This document shows, one piece after another, positions 35,721 through 48,100 of a DNA stretch of 64,000 nt. The stretch is taken from contig OZ021721.1 in assembly GCA_963978545.1 (NCBI GenBank), positions 40,868,785 to 40,932,784 of the forward strand, in the 5' to 3' direction. Every line of letters begins with the position of its first letter. The first letter of the stretch is position 1. Source of the DNA: Linyphia triangularis (lineage: Eukaryota > Arthropoda > Arachnida > Araneae > Linyphiidae). A program made the translations under genes and the position numbers. The notes beneath the pieces were generated by a model that saw nothing but the letters and a program-made list of their open reading frames with translations, had not been told where the DNA came from and did no database searches.

Positions 35721-36740
35721 ATATGTTATAAAGGTTGGTCTCGTGGTTTATAAACCAAGTTTTCGACCTCCTAACCCTTGTGCGTTCTCCGTGGTGCACC
35801 AAACACTGAGCCGTTTTTCAGTTTATACGTCATAGCTCTTTGCCAATGCATCTTAGAAACACAAATTATATTCAAAAGTTGTAGAATATTAAATTATCTA
35901 CAACTTTTGTATACTAAGTTTTTTGTAGACCTATTATGTAAATAGTTATGTCGCATCAAAGTCAAAACTTTTTCGTAAAAATGCTACTTTTTTAAGATTT
36001 GTGTCAAGTTTTTTGATTATATCTTCATAATGATACATTTTAGAGAAAAAGTTTGTGAATAAAAGTTGTAGAGCAATAAATTTCCTACAAGTTTTCTATA
36101 TAAACTTATTTTCTAGGACTAATAACAAAGGAGTTACTCTACTTTGTGTATTTTCCGTGGTGCACCACGAACAAATACGTTTTTCAGTTTATAGATCATA
36201 ACTCTTTCGCAATGCATTTTAAAAACAAACATTAAGTTTAAAAGTTGTAGAATATTAAATTTTCTACAACTTTTGTGAACAATTTACTTTTGTAAAGCTA
36301 TTATGTAAAGAGTTACGTCGTATCAAAGTAAACACTTTTTCGTAAAAATGCTGCTTTTTAAGTTTTTTGCCGAGTTGTTCAATTATATCTTCATAATAAT
36401 AAGTCGTAGGGAAGAATATATTAAACAAAAAATGTAGATCTATAAATTTTCTCTAAGTTTTATACAAAAAGTTACTATCTAGGACTAATAACTAAGGATC
36501 TACTCTTCTTTGAAAGTTTACGAGATGATAACCTATAATATATTATGTATAGGTAGGGGTTTAAAAATAGCTTCTTACTGCATAGTCTGACAATTTTAAT
36601 AAAAAAATAAAACAATATTTACATAATACTAATGATAATGTAAAATAAAAAGTGGAAATATATTCAATAATGTATATATCTATTTACGATAACGGTAATA
36701 TCAATTTACCATTTTCGCCATGGTGCACCAAAAAGCTTCT
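35662..36740. repeat. Left arm of a 3.6-kb palindrome, built of hairpin-bearing monomers
   Basis: This arm is the inverted copy of 38184-39258 with mostly single-base differences (for example ccgtggtgcaccaa and ttggtgcaccacgg). Units start with ccgtggtgcacca at about 35793, 36155 and 36717. Each unit repeats the order tttcagttta..catarctctttgc.atgca, then a tctacaacttt dyad, then tttttcgtaaaaatgctac. The outermost ~130 bases carry the end of the hAT transposase fragment. Confidence 0.88.
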
Positions 36741-38183
36741 GAATTCTGAAATTTTGAATTTTTTTCAGTATACCGATCATATCCTTTTTCCACTGCATTT
36801 TATAGGGGGAAAAATTATATTTTAGGTTGTAGAGTATTAAATTTTCTACCACTAATGGTATGTGCAAAATTTATTTTGTAGAACTATTGTATGAAAAACA
36901 AATTGTATGAAAAGCATCAAAGCAAAAACTCTTTCGTAAAAATACCATTTTAAGATTCTTGTCGAGTTTTTAAATGATATCCATAAAAGTATATCATAAA
37001 AATTGTAGAACCCTAAATTTACTACGTTTTATATACAAGGTTATTTTATAGGACTAATAACAAAAGAGCTACTTGGTAAGATCTAATATTAAAAACAGTT
37101 TCTTACTGCAAAGCCTGACAAGTTTAATAAAAAATAAAACAATATAGGTATTAAAATAATAGTATTATAAATAAAAAAATATAAATATTATAAAAATGTA
37201 TATATATATATATATAATAATAGTAATATCAATAAAACTTACAATTTAGAAAACTTATAAATTCTTAAATTTAGTTTCGTTTAGCCACGAAGGCTCGGCT
37301 AGTTCCTCCGCTACTTCTTGAATTAAGAGTTCTGTTGGGTCGTCTTCATAGTTGTCATCAATTATGATGTTCGCTGTATTGTCACAGGTTTGTCCATGAC
37401 AGTTTTTACATATTATGGAGCACTTGAGATCGGTCTTTCTACAACCGCAGGCCTTAGTGCATCCTATGTTGCGCTGGCAGAAAATGTAGGTCAGAATTGA
37501 TTGAGGAGTTGAATCCCTGGTGGTTGTAATAGGAAGAAGTCCTTTACTGTCCATCTTCCACTCACAGACCAGAGGATTTTTCAATTGGCCCATTCATGTC
37601 TTTAATTGATGGTATGTGAGAAAGACATGGTGCGTAGCAGCTTCTTGGGTCGTAGGTAGCTTTGACAGATTTAACTTGCTCCCAGTTGTTGATTTGGAAA
37701 ATTGCTTATAAAGCAAAGCATTTCAAGTTGTTGCCCTGTGACCACCAAAGAGAGCAATAAGAATGCTTGATACTGCTTCGGTGATGCTTGAAACACTCGC
37801 ATTAGGATCTAGGAAGATCTTTGCAAATTCCTGTAATATTGGATATGATGAAGCAGCCAACATTACAACGCATGTATTCCAATATTAAGTAACTACACTG
37901 AGTGGTTGATATTTTGTCGGGATGGTTAGTGGTGGGGATGGTTGAGAATGGTTTTTCGGTTCTTCTAATCTTCTACCCTGAATTCGGCAGTGGCAAATCT
38001 CAATCAACAGTATATGGTGTTTTCGCGGAAACTGAGTCCTTAAAAGAATTCCTTTACATGTCACTAATGCCACCCGACTTGTGATTTTTCTATTCTATCT
38101 CAAAAGATCTGTACCCCACGTAGTTTAGAATCAGCCACTTGAATGCAGTCTATTTCTCATTTTTATTTCCGAATGCAGAAATT
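36741..38183. mobile_element. Loop between palindrome arms
   Basis: The first 450 bases are a more diverged copy of the same monomer type (tattaaattttctaccac, tctttcgtaaaaataccatt). The remainder holds the CXC-type protein fragment on the minus strand and flanking sequence. Near 38150-37920 the minus strand reads LILNYVGYRSFEIE and VSAKTPYTVD, apparently upstream parts of the same decayed gene. Confidence 0.6.
37255..37910 (-). pseudogene. C-terminal part of a repetitive arthropod CXC-type protein, function unknown
   Basis: The intact C-terminal frame (37593-37255, stop included) reads GQLKNPLVCEWKMDSKGLLP, then PQSILTYIFCQRNIGCTKAC, GCRKTDLKCSIICKNCHGQT, then an acidic end. The regular C-x-C-x-K/R...C-S-x-x-C-x-x-C spacing resembles a Tesmin/TSO1-like CXC or zinc-binding cluster. 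Upstream, the frame is broken by stops but still reads FLDPNASVSSITEAVSSILI, then LFGGHRATT and LPTTQEAATHHVF. I know this arrangement from multicopy uncharacterised arthropod proteins but cannot name the family or its activity. Confidence 0.65.
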
Positions 38184-39258
38184 TTTGGTGCATCACGGCA
38201 AAATGGTAAATTTTATATTACTATTATTATCTATAGATATATACATTATTTAATATATTTCCACTTTTTATTTTACATTATCATTAGTATTATATACATT
38301 GTTTTATTAAAATTGTCAGACTATGCAGTAAGAAGCTATTTTTAAACCCCTACCTATACATAAAATATTATACGTTATCATCTCGTAAACCTTCAAAGAA
38401 GAGTAGATCCTTAGTTATAAGTCCTAGATAGTAACTTTTTTGTATAAAACTTATTGCAAATTTATAGATCTACCACTTTTGTAGAATATATTTTTCCCTA
38501 CGACTTATTCTTATGAAGATATAATTGAAAAACTCGGCAAAAAACTTAAAAAAGCAGCATTTTTACGAAAAAGTGTTTACTTTGATGCTACGTAACTCTT
38601 TACATAATAGCTTTACAAAAGTAAATTGTTCACAAAAGTTGTAGAAAATTTAATATTCTACAACTTTTAAACTTAATGTTTGTTTTTAAAATGCATTGCG
38701 AAAGAATTATGATCTATAAACTGAAAAACGTATTTGTTTGTGGTGCACCACGGAAAATACACAAAGCAGAGTAACTCCTTTGTTATTAGTCCTAGAAAAT
38801 AAGTTTATGTAGAAAACTTGTAGGAAATTTATTGCTCTACAACTTTTATACACAAACTTTTTCTCTAAAACGTACCATTAAGAAGATATAATCAAAAAAC
38901 TTGACACAAATCTTAAAAAAGTAGCATTTTTACGAAAAAGTTTTGAGTTTGATGCGACATAACTATTTACATAATAGGTCTACAAAAAAACTTAGTATAC
39001 AAAAGTTGTAGATAGTTTAATATTCTACAACTTTTGAATATAATGTTTGTTTCTAAGATGCATTGGCAAAGAGTTATGACGTATATACTGAAAAACGGCT
39101 CAGTTTTTGGTGCACCACGGAGAACGCACAAGGGTTAGAAGGTCGAAAACTTGGTTTATAAACCACGGGACCGACCTTTATAACATATTAAAAAATCAGA
39201 ACTACATAACCTTTTGCAAGGTAAGATCCCTTTTTCAGTCTCTATTCCCCGGACTATG
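38184..39258. repeat. Right arm of the palindrome
   Basis: It is complementary to 35662-36740 from the inner attttggtgcatcacggc end to the outer end gcaaggtaagatccctttttcagtctctattcccc. The monomer joints (ttggtgcaccacgg type) fall at about 38195, 38739 and 39109, mirroring the left arm. Relative to the left arm there is an extra block of about 15 bases near 39221-39240. Confidence 0.88.
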
Positions 39259-40439
39259 TAGCGCATGCGTGCATTATCATTCTAAACTTTATGATATGTG
39301 GACGTTGCATTTATTGGAGCATTCAAACAGAATTCAACCATTTTTTCCAAGATTTCTTACAAAATTTATTTTTATTTGTAATAATAATTTTCCCCCTCTT
39401 ACCGATGGGTAAGGCGATTACCCCCCCCCCCCCCTCTGGTTCTTCTTTGGCGGTGCCCATAGGCATGCTCTAAATGTGAAAAATAAAATATAATAATCCA
39501 GTATATTACGGGTTCTTTATATGAAACGGTCAAAGTTAGGACATAAACTCCATATTAGGCACCAAAATAGTATTTGAAAAATATGTATTAAAAATATTCA
39601 AATTATGATTATAAAGAAGTACACAAAATCAACTTTTTATCATTATCGTAGATTAAAATCCTTTCATAAAGAAACGTTGGATATCAGTAAACTTACAAAA
39701 AAAAAAAGCTCGGGTTACCTACAAAGTAAGATTGATAAAATTAGTTAACCTACATTTCCCTACCCTCACGTATTGCCCTTGCGCCGTTAAGCTCCTTCTA
39801 CCTACCTACTTCCTGACCCTACACATTTTTTATTCCCCATACCTAGGTCACTATTAGATCCACATTCAAATTTGCATAAGACTTTGATTTCCTACATTGG
39901 AACACCTGTGCTTGATACTAAAATTGTTTGTAATGCTTTATGAAAATTCGTCTTTTTGCAACTTTCATATTCGATTCAATGAGTTTGATGCCAGAACGAA
40001 CAAACTACATTGGGTCAAATATTAATTTTATCGATGAAAACAAGGGAACAATAATTTTGTCAATCACATATTTTTTTCGAAATTGAAGGTGTTTTAAAAG
40101 CTTTTGCAACATCACCGTTCATACTGTTTTTGGCATTGCTTCTCGGGAAAAAGCACTGGCTAATTTTTTCTCTGCCAAACGTAATTCGGATGAAGATTCG
40201 GCAAACGCAATTCTTTCGTGGTATACAAAATCGTTGCAAATTCATATTACTAATGAAAGAACAGCAACATAAAACGCATCACTTAAGTAGAGGAATTAAT
40301 TGACAATGTGCAGCACTAGTTAGTACTGATTTGTTAAAAAACAATTCCTGGAAAAAAGTAGGAAAACAATTTCTGTACTTTCCCTGATCACCCTCCCTCC
40401 ACCCCACCACTACACACACATACTCAACCTCTTATAGAG
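39259..40439. other. Intergenic, unclassified
   Basis: A C-run at 39420-39434 followed by ctctggttcttctttggcgg and ggtgcccataggcatgctc resembles the inverted terminal end of a hAT-type element. No matching opposite end could be placed. The remaining 900 bases are A+T-rich with no recognised gene. Confidence 0.4.
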
Positions 40440-41029
40440 CAGCGTTCGCCATTACGCCACACGCGGTCGGATTTGGCCCGCGACAGATTTTTCTGCGGGA
40501 CGCCGGCAACACAGAACATGAAAAAATCAAATTTCATAGTATGAATTTTTTTTTTACATAATTGTAATTTGTCCGAAATAATATGTGTAAAATTTGTAGA
40601 ACAGTGTTTTCACTACGTTCTCTAAAAACTATAATATGGAGAAGTTTTTAGCAAGATAATTTTCATCAAGAATAAGTACATGAATAACTTAACTGAATCT
40701 GATTTGGGCAATTTATAAAGATTGGCTGCAACAAATACTGCTACAGACATCGACTCTGTCATAAAATGAACTGAACGATTTTGACCGCCATCGTCTCGAA
40801 ATTGATATAGACTAAAACAGAGTAATCTGGAAATACAGTTTAAATACTTTTATTAAAAGTTAGATCAAGTCCCATTTTCATGTTGGAACAAAAGATTCAC
40901 TTCTTTTTTAGACTTTAATTTATTAATAATGAATTTTATTTTTATTTTTTTTAGAAAAAGAATGAAATATCAATTGTAATTTTATTAAGATAAGAAAAAT
41001 TTCAATAATTTTTTCTTCTCTTTGTACAG

Positions 41030-42760
41030 AGGCTCCCAAAAGTCTTTGTAAACTTACAAATTTCAATCGAATTCTACATTATCCGTCGTAAATATAATAT
41101 TTCAGAATAGGAATTTTTATGATAGTATCTCTAATTTGTTCTTAATAAAACTATACACAGTATTTTTAATACATAATTAATGTCTTTTTTTTTTAAATCA
41201 TTAACCTCAAAGTGACACATAAAATATCTCCCAAAAGTCTTCGAACACTAACTTTTTTTTTATATATATTATTATGTAATATGATCATTTAGTACTTAGT
41301 TGGATATCCTTAACACATTCGCTGCCACCAAAATTTATATATCCATCCTCAGAAGCCGAATTTAAAAAAAAGTGTTTTAATGATTAAAAACGTTCCTTAT
41401 ATTTTAATAGTAAAACCAGAAAAAAAGGAAAAAAACCAAGCACTAAAAATATAAAAATAATGCTTCACTAACGTGCCTCAAAAACCTCATCGTTCAACCT
41501 CCAAATCAGAACTAAAAATAAAGCAGTTTACTTATCATACTCGATCGTCATCCCAGAGCGTCGATGGCATGGGAGGTAGCGCCATCCTGACGTGCCAGCG
41601 GCAGCGAATGTGTTAAGCATTCACAACAGCTTTTAGGCCTCTGGCATAGATTTCACTAATTTTTTTTTAAATTTCTGCATCAATGTTCGTCCATTCTTCG
41701 ATCGTTACTGTTTTTAGTTGGCTTTTCGTTTTAATGTCGTGTCTTCTTAATCTGACTTCCAGCTCTCTCCAAATATGTTCTATTGGGTTTAAGTCTGGCG
41801 ACTGCGATTGTGTTTTTAGATTTTGTGGGCAATTATAGAAGCACCAGAGACGAACATAAAAGGCAGTGTGCTTCGGATCATTATCTTGATTAAAAAATTA
41901 AGTTGTTTGGAATACCCAAATTTTGGGCTGACAGTTTTAAATTATCGTTCAAAATATTTAAATAGAGTTCATGATTCCTTTTATTCCATCAATAAACACC
42001 AAATTACCGAGTCCTGATGCTGACATGCACCCCCACATAAGGACACCTCCACCACCATGCTTTACAGTTCCAACCAAGTTCATAGGATTCAGTTCATAAT
42101 ATTTTCTTCTCCATACAATTATAAGTCCTAAGCCAAAAATTTTTAAATTTGCTTTCATCAGCAAATAATGCACGATTCCAATACGTTTCTGGCTTATTTA
42201 TCATTGTCTTTGCAAAAGAAAGCCGAATCTTTATATTTTTAGCATTTCCGAAATTTTTTCCTCGAGCAGAACGCCCATGTAATCCAGCTGATCTGAGTGA
42301 TCTACGAACAGTTTCAGGTGAAATTGGAATCGAAAATTCTTCACTATATTCTAAAGAAATTTTTATAGCACTCAAACGTGGATTTTCACAAATTTTCTTT
42401 CAATAAATCTTTTATCACGATCAGATAACACTGTCGGGCGTCTTTAACTCGTTTTATTACATACTGAACAGTTGAATGAGATAAAATTAATGCAGTAGCA
42501 ATATATCGAATGGATTTACTCTTATTATGATGCAATATAATCAGTTGTCGAATGCTGTTTGTCGTTTCTTTACAACTTCAAACCATTTTTAGTAATAAAT
42601 AGAATATTGTGAATTGAGAAATCACATACTAAAGACAAACGATTTTTTAAATGCCGCTACACTTCAAAAATTAAAAAAAAAAACATCAGAAGATAATTAT
42701 ATTAATGAATTTATCAGAAATTTATATGGTGTACGAACACTTTTGTGGAGTTTTTTCCCA
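41030..42760 (-). mobile_element. Tc1-like transposon inside hAT copy B
   Basis: Terminal inverted repeats are visible: ctcccaaaagtctttgtaaac near 41039 and, on the opposite strand near 42755, ctccacaaaagtgttcgtac. A second left-side copy, ctcccaaaagtcttcgaaca, lies at about 41229, giving an internal direct repeat like those of long-TIR Tc1 elements. The left flank ends in ta. The right boundary is eroded. Confidence 0.75.
41620..42600 (-). pseudogene. Tc1-family transposase, frameshifted, DD34E residues recognisable
   Basis: The parts run in family order. The N-terminal helix-turn-helix reads NSIRQLIILHHNKSKSIRYI, then LSHSTVQYVIKR. The second DNA-binding part reads ISPETVRRSLRSAGLHGRSA. 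The first catalytic Asp is in ALFADESKF, followed by GGGGVLMWGCMSASG. The second Asp is in NQDNDPKHTA and the Glu in SPDLNPIEHIWRELE. The frame is broken near 42400, 42100 and 41900, and a stop follows NIDAEI near the end. It is dead but probably younger than its hAT host. Confidence 0.88.
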
Positions 42761-42813
42761 ACAAAAGTCAAACGGCCCGCCTCTAAATGTTAGTGGCAAA
42801 TGCTGCTTTAGAG

Positions 42814-45004
42814 AATTGAAAGTGGAATAAAAGTTCTAGACATGTTACGAGATATTTAGTGATGAGTGGATGATTATTAGTGCGAGCATAAGTAACTAGA
42901 TCGCCAATGATAGTAATTAGAACTACATGCAAAGACTGATTGAAACTCCTGACAATAATGCACAAACAAGGCCGGAAGACTTCCAATGGAGGGGGTAAAA
43001 AATATATTTACTCATCTACACAAAAATGGAAAAATCAACTAGTCAATATCTATTGCCTTTATTAAAAAGTTTGAAATTACATGCCCATATAGTTTAGTGT
43101 ATAATATATGATGGAAAATATTTTGTGAGGGGTTGGATCTCCCCCTAGCCCCCCCAATATACTGCCCTGTGTGCAAACGATATTTACTCTGGGAAGCATA
43201 ATCCCATTTTGATTCAGTTTATTGTACTAGATTTCTACTCAACCCCATTTAACATCTATATCCTATTCTTTTACTAACCCAAGTTATTATACATGGTTCT
43301 TTGGGCAATTCTACAAGCAGCAGCTCATATGACATACTGGCCTCTACAAAGCTTTGCAAATGATACCCATAAATTCTATATTATTGATTCTTTAAAGTGC
43401 AATAAATGGACTTCATATTTTTAACGAGATTTTGCTGAGATAGCATGAAAATGTAAGTACCTTCATTTGTATCCAACAAGTAGTGCATATTTCAAACTTG
43501 AATCGACTTTTAAATACCCAAATTTTCACCGCAGTTCTTCAATCGAAATGATGTAGATAAACCCAACTTGCCAAAAACATGCCTATTTTATAGATATTCA
43601 GTAGTTTAAATGTTATGGTGGCTCATCAAAGTTGCGTACCTACATTAGGTAAAGATGGTAACAAAAAATTCAGAGTTATAAATCCCAGAGAGTGTTCTAT
43701 CATAAAACAATCGTGTTCAGTAAGTGATGTGCGTGCAGTCTTCCATTTGAAGCCAACACATGAAGTAGTCCACTTTAGTACTAAGTAAAATCAATTAATT
43801 TAAAAGTATTTTTCCACAAAAAAATCATAAATATTAAAATAAAAAACAAAAAGTAACCTATTTGAACTAATAAATTTTTATTTAGGTGGTTCATGTTGTA
43901 TTCTGCACACATTATTTATCTGATTTTCAGAAACTCTGATACTATTCAAATAAACGTTCCCACCACAAAAAGTACTTTCTATTTACGGATATTTATGGTC
44001 AAATTTTAACGTTTTATTTTTGAGCTACAGTGAAAATTATATTTTAAAATGTAGAATAAATTAAAAAAAGATAGTGACTATTCAAAAAAGCAAAATGCAT
44101 TTAAAAATTAAACAAATAAATTAAAATACAGAAGAGATATTTTATTAAAATAGTTTTAAATGCATATATAGCTTGAACAGTAAAGGATATATCAATATAG
44201 TATCATGTACAATATTTAAATCTAGTAGTTTATTATTTTAAAATTTAAATATATATCCAATGTGATTTTCAAAAATAGACGGTATGAAATGCACTTATCG
44301 AGAAATGTGATGAATATGCTGCTAGTACATTTGTTTGGTGCTACCCAATCTCAATGAAATGTAAAACTGAAGTATAATATTTCTTAGTTTTACAATTTAT
44401 CACAATTTTTTACATAGAAATTATATTCACAAACATAATTCTTACTCTTAATACTTACAGCATTGAAAAAGATAAATACAGCAAATGAAAAAGAAAACTT
44501 ACATTTCAACTTGTATTATTTCACACATTGGACGGATTAAATGAACATGGACAGTTCAATGTTCATTTAAATTTGACTTTCTTTAAGAAAAAAATATATA
44601 AATATTTTTAATTATAAAGATTATACTGCATAATCAAAATTCAACTTCCCAGACAAACTGATAAAAAGTTTGCCTCACATATCACTATAAAGCTTATATA
44701 TTCAATTGCAATACTTCTTCCAATCATGCAACACCCAAAGAATCACATAGAAGGAAGTGGTGATGTGATATGGTATGGAGTAATGTCACAATGTCACCAA
44801 ACTCCCTTCTATTGGGCAATTCCAGCTTTTCCAACAAATTCTACTGGTTTATCAAGTTATAAAATCAACTCACAAAGAAACAATTTTTAAAATATCTCAC
44901 AAAAATTATTACTACATTTAGTAACAGTTCAGCAACTCATTCGAAATATTTAGAGTATTATAAATATTGATGAATTGTAACACTATCTCAACAAATAGTA
45001 AATA
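42814..45004 (-). other. Downstream of IFT43: probable 3' untranslated and intergenic sequence
   Basis: No exon or transposon protein is recognised. Near 43130-43165 a gaggggttggatctccccct and C-run look like a degenerate hAT end. On the minus strand aataaa signals occur at about 44146-44141 and 43882-43877. Either could end IFT43, but such hexamers are frequent in DNA this A+T-rich, so the polyadenylation site is not decided. Confidence 0.35.
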
Positions 45005-45139
45005 TCACAAAAATTTTTCTAAATGATCAGTAATTTTGTCAACAATAGGGGATTCATTATGATCTTGACACATGACAGAATTTAAATGAGAAGACACATC
45101 AGCAAATAAGGTATCCCAAGTCCAAGTAGTTTCATCATC
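45005..45139 (-). CDS. IFT43: IFT43 terminal exon and stop
   Basis: Begins DDETTWTWDTLFADVSSHLN, matching the family's D-D-x-x-W-x-W-D-x-L-F-x-x-V-S-S end block, and ends DKITDHLEKFL with TGA at 45007-45005. The acceptor is attttacag above 45139. The C-terminal tail past the W-D block varies within the family. Confidence 0.93.
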   Translation of the reverse strand, partial: DDETTWTWDTLFADVSSHLNSVMCQDHNESPIVDKITDHLEKFL

Positions 45140-48100
45140 CTGTAAAATATTTAAAAGCCACTTTTAAGATAAAGTTATGCTATAATTAATTATATGTTTG
45201 CAAATATATACATGTATGTAGTTTCATATTAAACAATATTTCTGGTCAGCTGAAAAATTAAATCAAATTTAAATTAAATTGTAAAATGAAATTGATACAC
45301 AACTCATTTCAGGAATTGTAAAATGTGGAGATATTGGACACTAAAGACAAAAATAGGCTCTTGGTAAGAAAAGTTTTACTTTACCCTTCAAGCAGTCTGA
45401 ATAATGTTATCTTCATTTTCATAACATTATACCGTACTTATTTTTCTATGCAGTGATAACATAATATTTTGCCAATATTAATTCTTTTAACCACCTACAT
45501 GCTGCTAGAAAATATGTTGCCAATTTCTATATATTAATACTGTTTCACAATGGGTCCTCCACAGTTTTCATATTTACAATAAAAAGCTTGTAATCATAAC
45601 AGCATTACTCTTACTAGAAGAATTAAATAAACACACAAACAAACAAGATTTATATATTTCCTAGTTTCAGAATTATTTTTCGTTTTGAGAAAAAAGTTAT
45701 CATCTAGAATTAATATTTTTTATAATGAATATACCACATTTATTTGTCATTTAATTTATGTAATACATAACACCTGCAACAACAAAATGCAAAAGTTTTA
45801 ATAAATTTGTAATTAAATAGTACTGCTAAATGAATCATTAGTCAACTCTAACAAAGACACTTTACTTGCATCTTGTCATAATGATTTAAATTCTTAAGAT
45901 ACAAATATGAAACTTTTATCATTGTAATGAAACTAAGGAACATTTTTAAAATACTAAGTTATTGAGCAGCAAAACCAAAATTTTGTTTTGGAAATTCACC
46001 ATATAAATTTCAATATTAGTGGGTATAAAAATAATCTCTTATCTGAATGATTTTTTTTTTATCAGAAATCAATTAAAATACTCTGTATATTTGTCACATT
46101 TCTACACAAAATGATAAATTTAATAACAATTGCATGTAAAAAAAACCTTTTCAATAAGAATACAGCCTTAGCAAACAATTACAGATTTCCAATAAACATT
46201 TTAAGTAATCAGAGGATTCTATGCATCCATAAACCAATTAAATCTATTCATTAAAATTAAAGTTATGTTAAAATAAATTATATAAAAAAACTGATTTCAG
46301 AACTCTCTGCAAAAGGAGTAAGAATTTACATAAAAATCAATGAATAGCAAAAAAATCATTGTTTGACAAAGATTGTGAATCAATGTTTGAAATTTATGTC
46401 TGTAGCCTATCCTTACAAAATTTGCTGCAATTCAAATCTTTGAATTATTGAAGAAGTACTGACATGAAGCCCCTGTTGCATGTTAAATAACAGCATATCA
46501 AGCTGTTCAGGGATATATATTTCGCTACAATTTATAAATTCTGCTTTCAGAAATTGTTAAGTGTAATAAATAACGACATATTGTCTGACTCTCCGTACCT
46601 GCCTGATTGGTATCATTATCAATACTAAGCCTTTCTCCCTAGCAAGGCAATTGCATAGTAAATACTCCACTTCTATCTCTCTCTAAGAAATATTGAAACA
46701 GTTCTCTAGATCATAGTGGTTTTGTATACTACCCCACTCTTTTACTGTGCACTTGACACAGATTACAAGATAATACCCCAAGACAAATTTCACATAAAAA
46801 TAAGTAAATACGTTTGAAATATATGTGTACCTTTTTCACTAAATGTTCAGGTAACAAGCGTTTGGTGAGAAGAGTTAAATCAATTCCATCCTGAAAAAAA
46901 TATGCATTTAATATTTAACTGTTACTCAAATATTAAACAAACAAATTTAGATGTTAACTCAAATATTTAACAGTTAAAAAATTTAACTTTTAACAGATGC
47001 TAAAGATACATATCACTAAATATTATAACGATATACACCAAAGAATAAACAATAATTAATTTTACCACATTTTGCAACTAAAGAAGTAAATATGAATAAA
47101 TGAAATAATATGAATGAAGAATAAGTAATCCCTATAAACAGGAAACATTTACTTTCCAAGTTTCATAGGAAATGACTAGTAATAATTCACTTGATGGATA
47201 CATTTCGGTATTTATTAACCATATGTGCAGTAAACAAAAAAAATCTGATTGCTGGTTATATCTTTTATTCTAATAATTGCAAGAAAAACAGAAAGCTATT
47301 GGTTTGTGGAAGTTTTTTTACGTATATAAAAATATATAGTTCTTTCTCATAAGGGGTCACATACATAACAAAACAGAATCAAAATAAAAAATTTAATGAA
47401 AACCCTATATTATCACCATATTTGAATACAGTGCTGGAAAAAACATTAAGGACAACTGATAAACTTTATTTTTTGAACAAATGCATCTATAAATTTTATG
47501 CAAATTTAAACTCAATAAAAAAATGATAGTTCTAATTATATTGTACCAAAACATTAAAAAATTTAAATTATTTTTTATTTAAATGTTATTTTTTCATAAA
47601 AAAAAACCCCTTAAACTAACAAACTAATCAAGAAATAAGCATCAAACCGAATTATACGCAAATCGCTATCAAAACATGACACATAAAATATTAAAAAATT
47701 ACATAAAAATAGTGTACTAATGGGTTACTTTTTATATTTGATATTAATGTTAATATTTATAATTAATGTTATTTTTAGGTTATAGTAAATTAAGTAATAT
47801 TTTTTTCATTGCAAATACTTTACTTCATGTGAAAAGTTAAAATTTTGATTAATTAATGAAGAAAAAAGTTGTAGAAATAGATTTGCTAAATATTATTCTA
47901 TGTTTTCCTTGTTTTGTAAGTAATAAACATTGAAACTGAAGAAAATATATTCAGAAAATAAATAAACAATTTTGTTTATAAGCGAATAAATCCCAAAATA
48001 AAAGCACTTACTAGAGACTGAAATGCAGCATGTTTAGATAAATCACTATCTAACTCCTGATAAGTAGCTATTCTACTAATTGTAAGGCTAAAAAAAATAG

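Larger units (their letters stand above)
40432..42813. mobile_element. hAT-type element copy B, interrupted by a Tc1-like element
   Basis: The ends cagcgttcgccattacg (40440) and gttagtggcaaatgctg (ending 42805) are inverted and match those of copy A at 26618-27521. The interior left of about 41030 also matches copy A. Flanks are ttatagag and ctttagag, a degenerate 8-bp duplication. Copy B is more diverged than copy A and carries a Tc1 insertion of about 1.7 kb. Confidence 0.82.

Noticed and set aside
39221..39240. gtaag...cag block as an intron in the right palindrome arm
   Set aside because: At about 18 bases it is too short to be spliced. More likely a small insertion or divergence.
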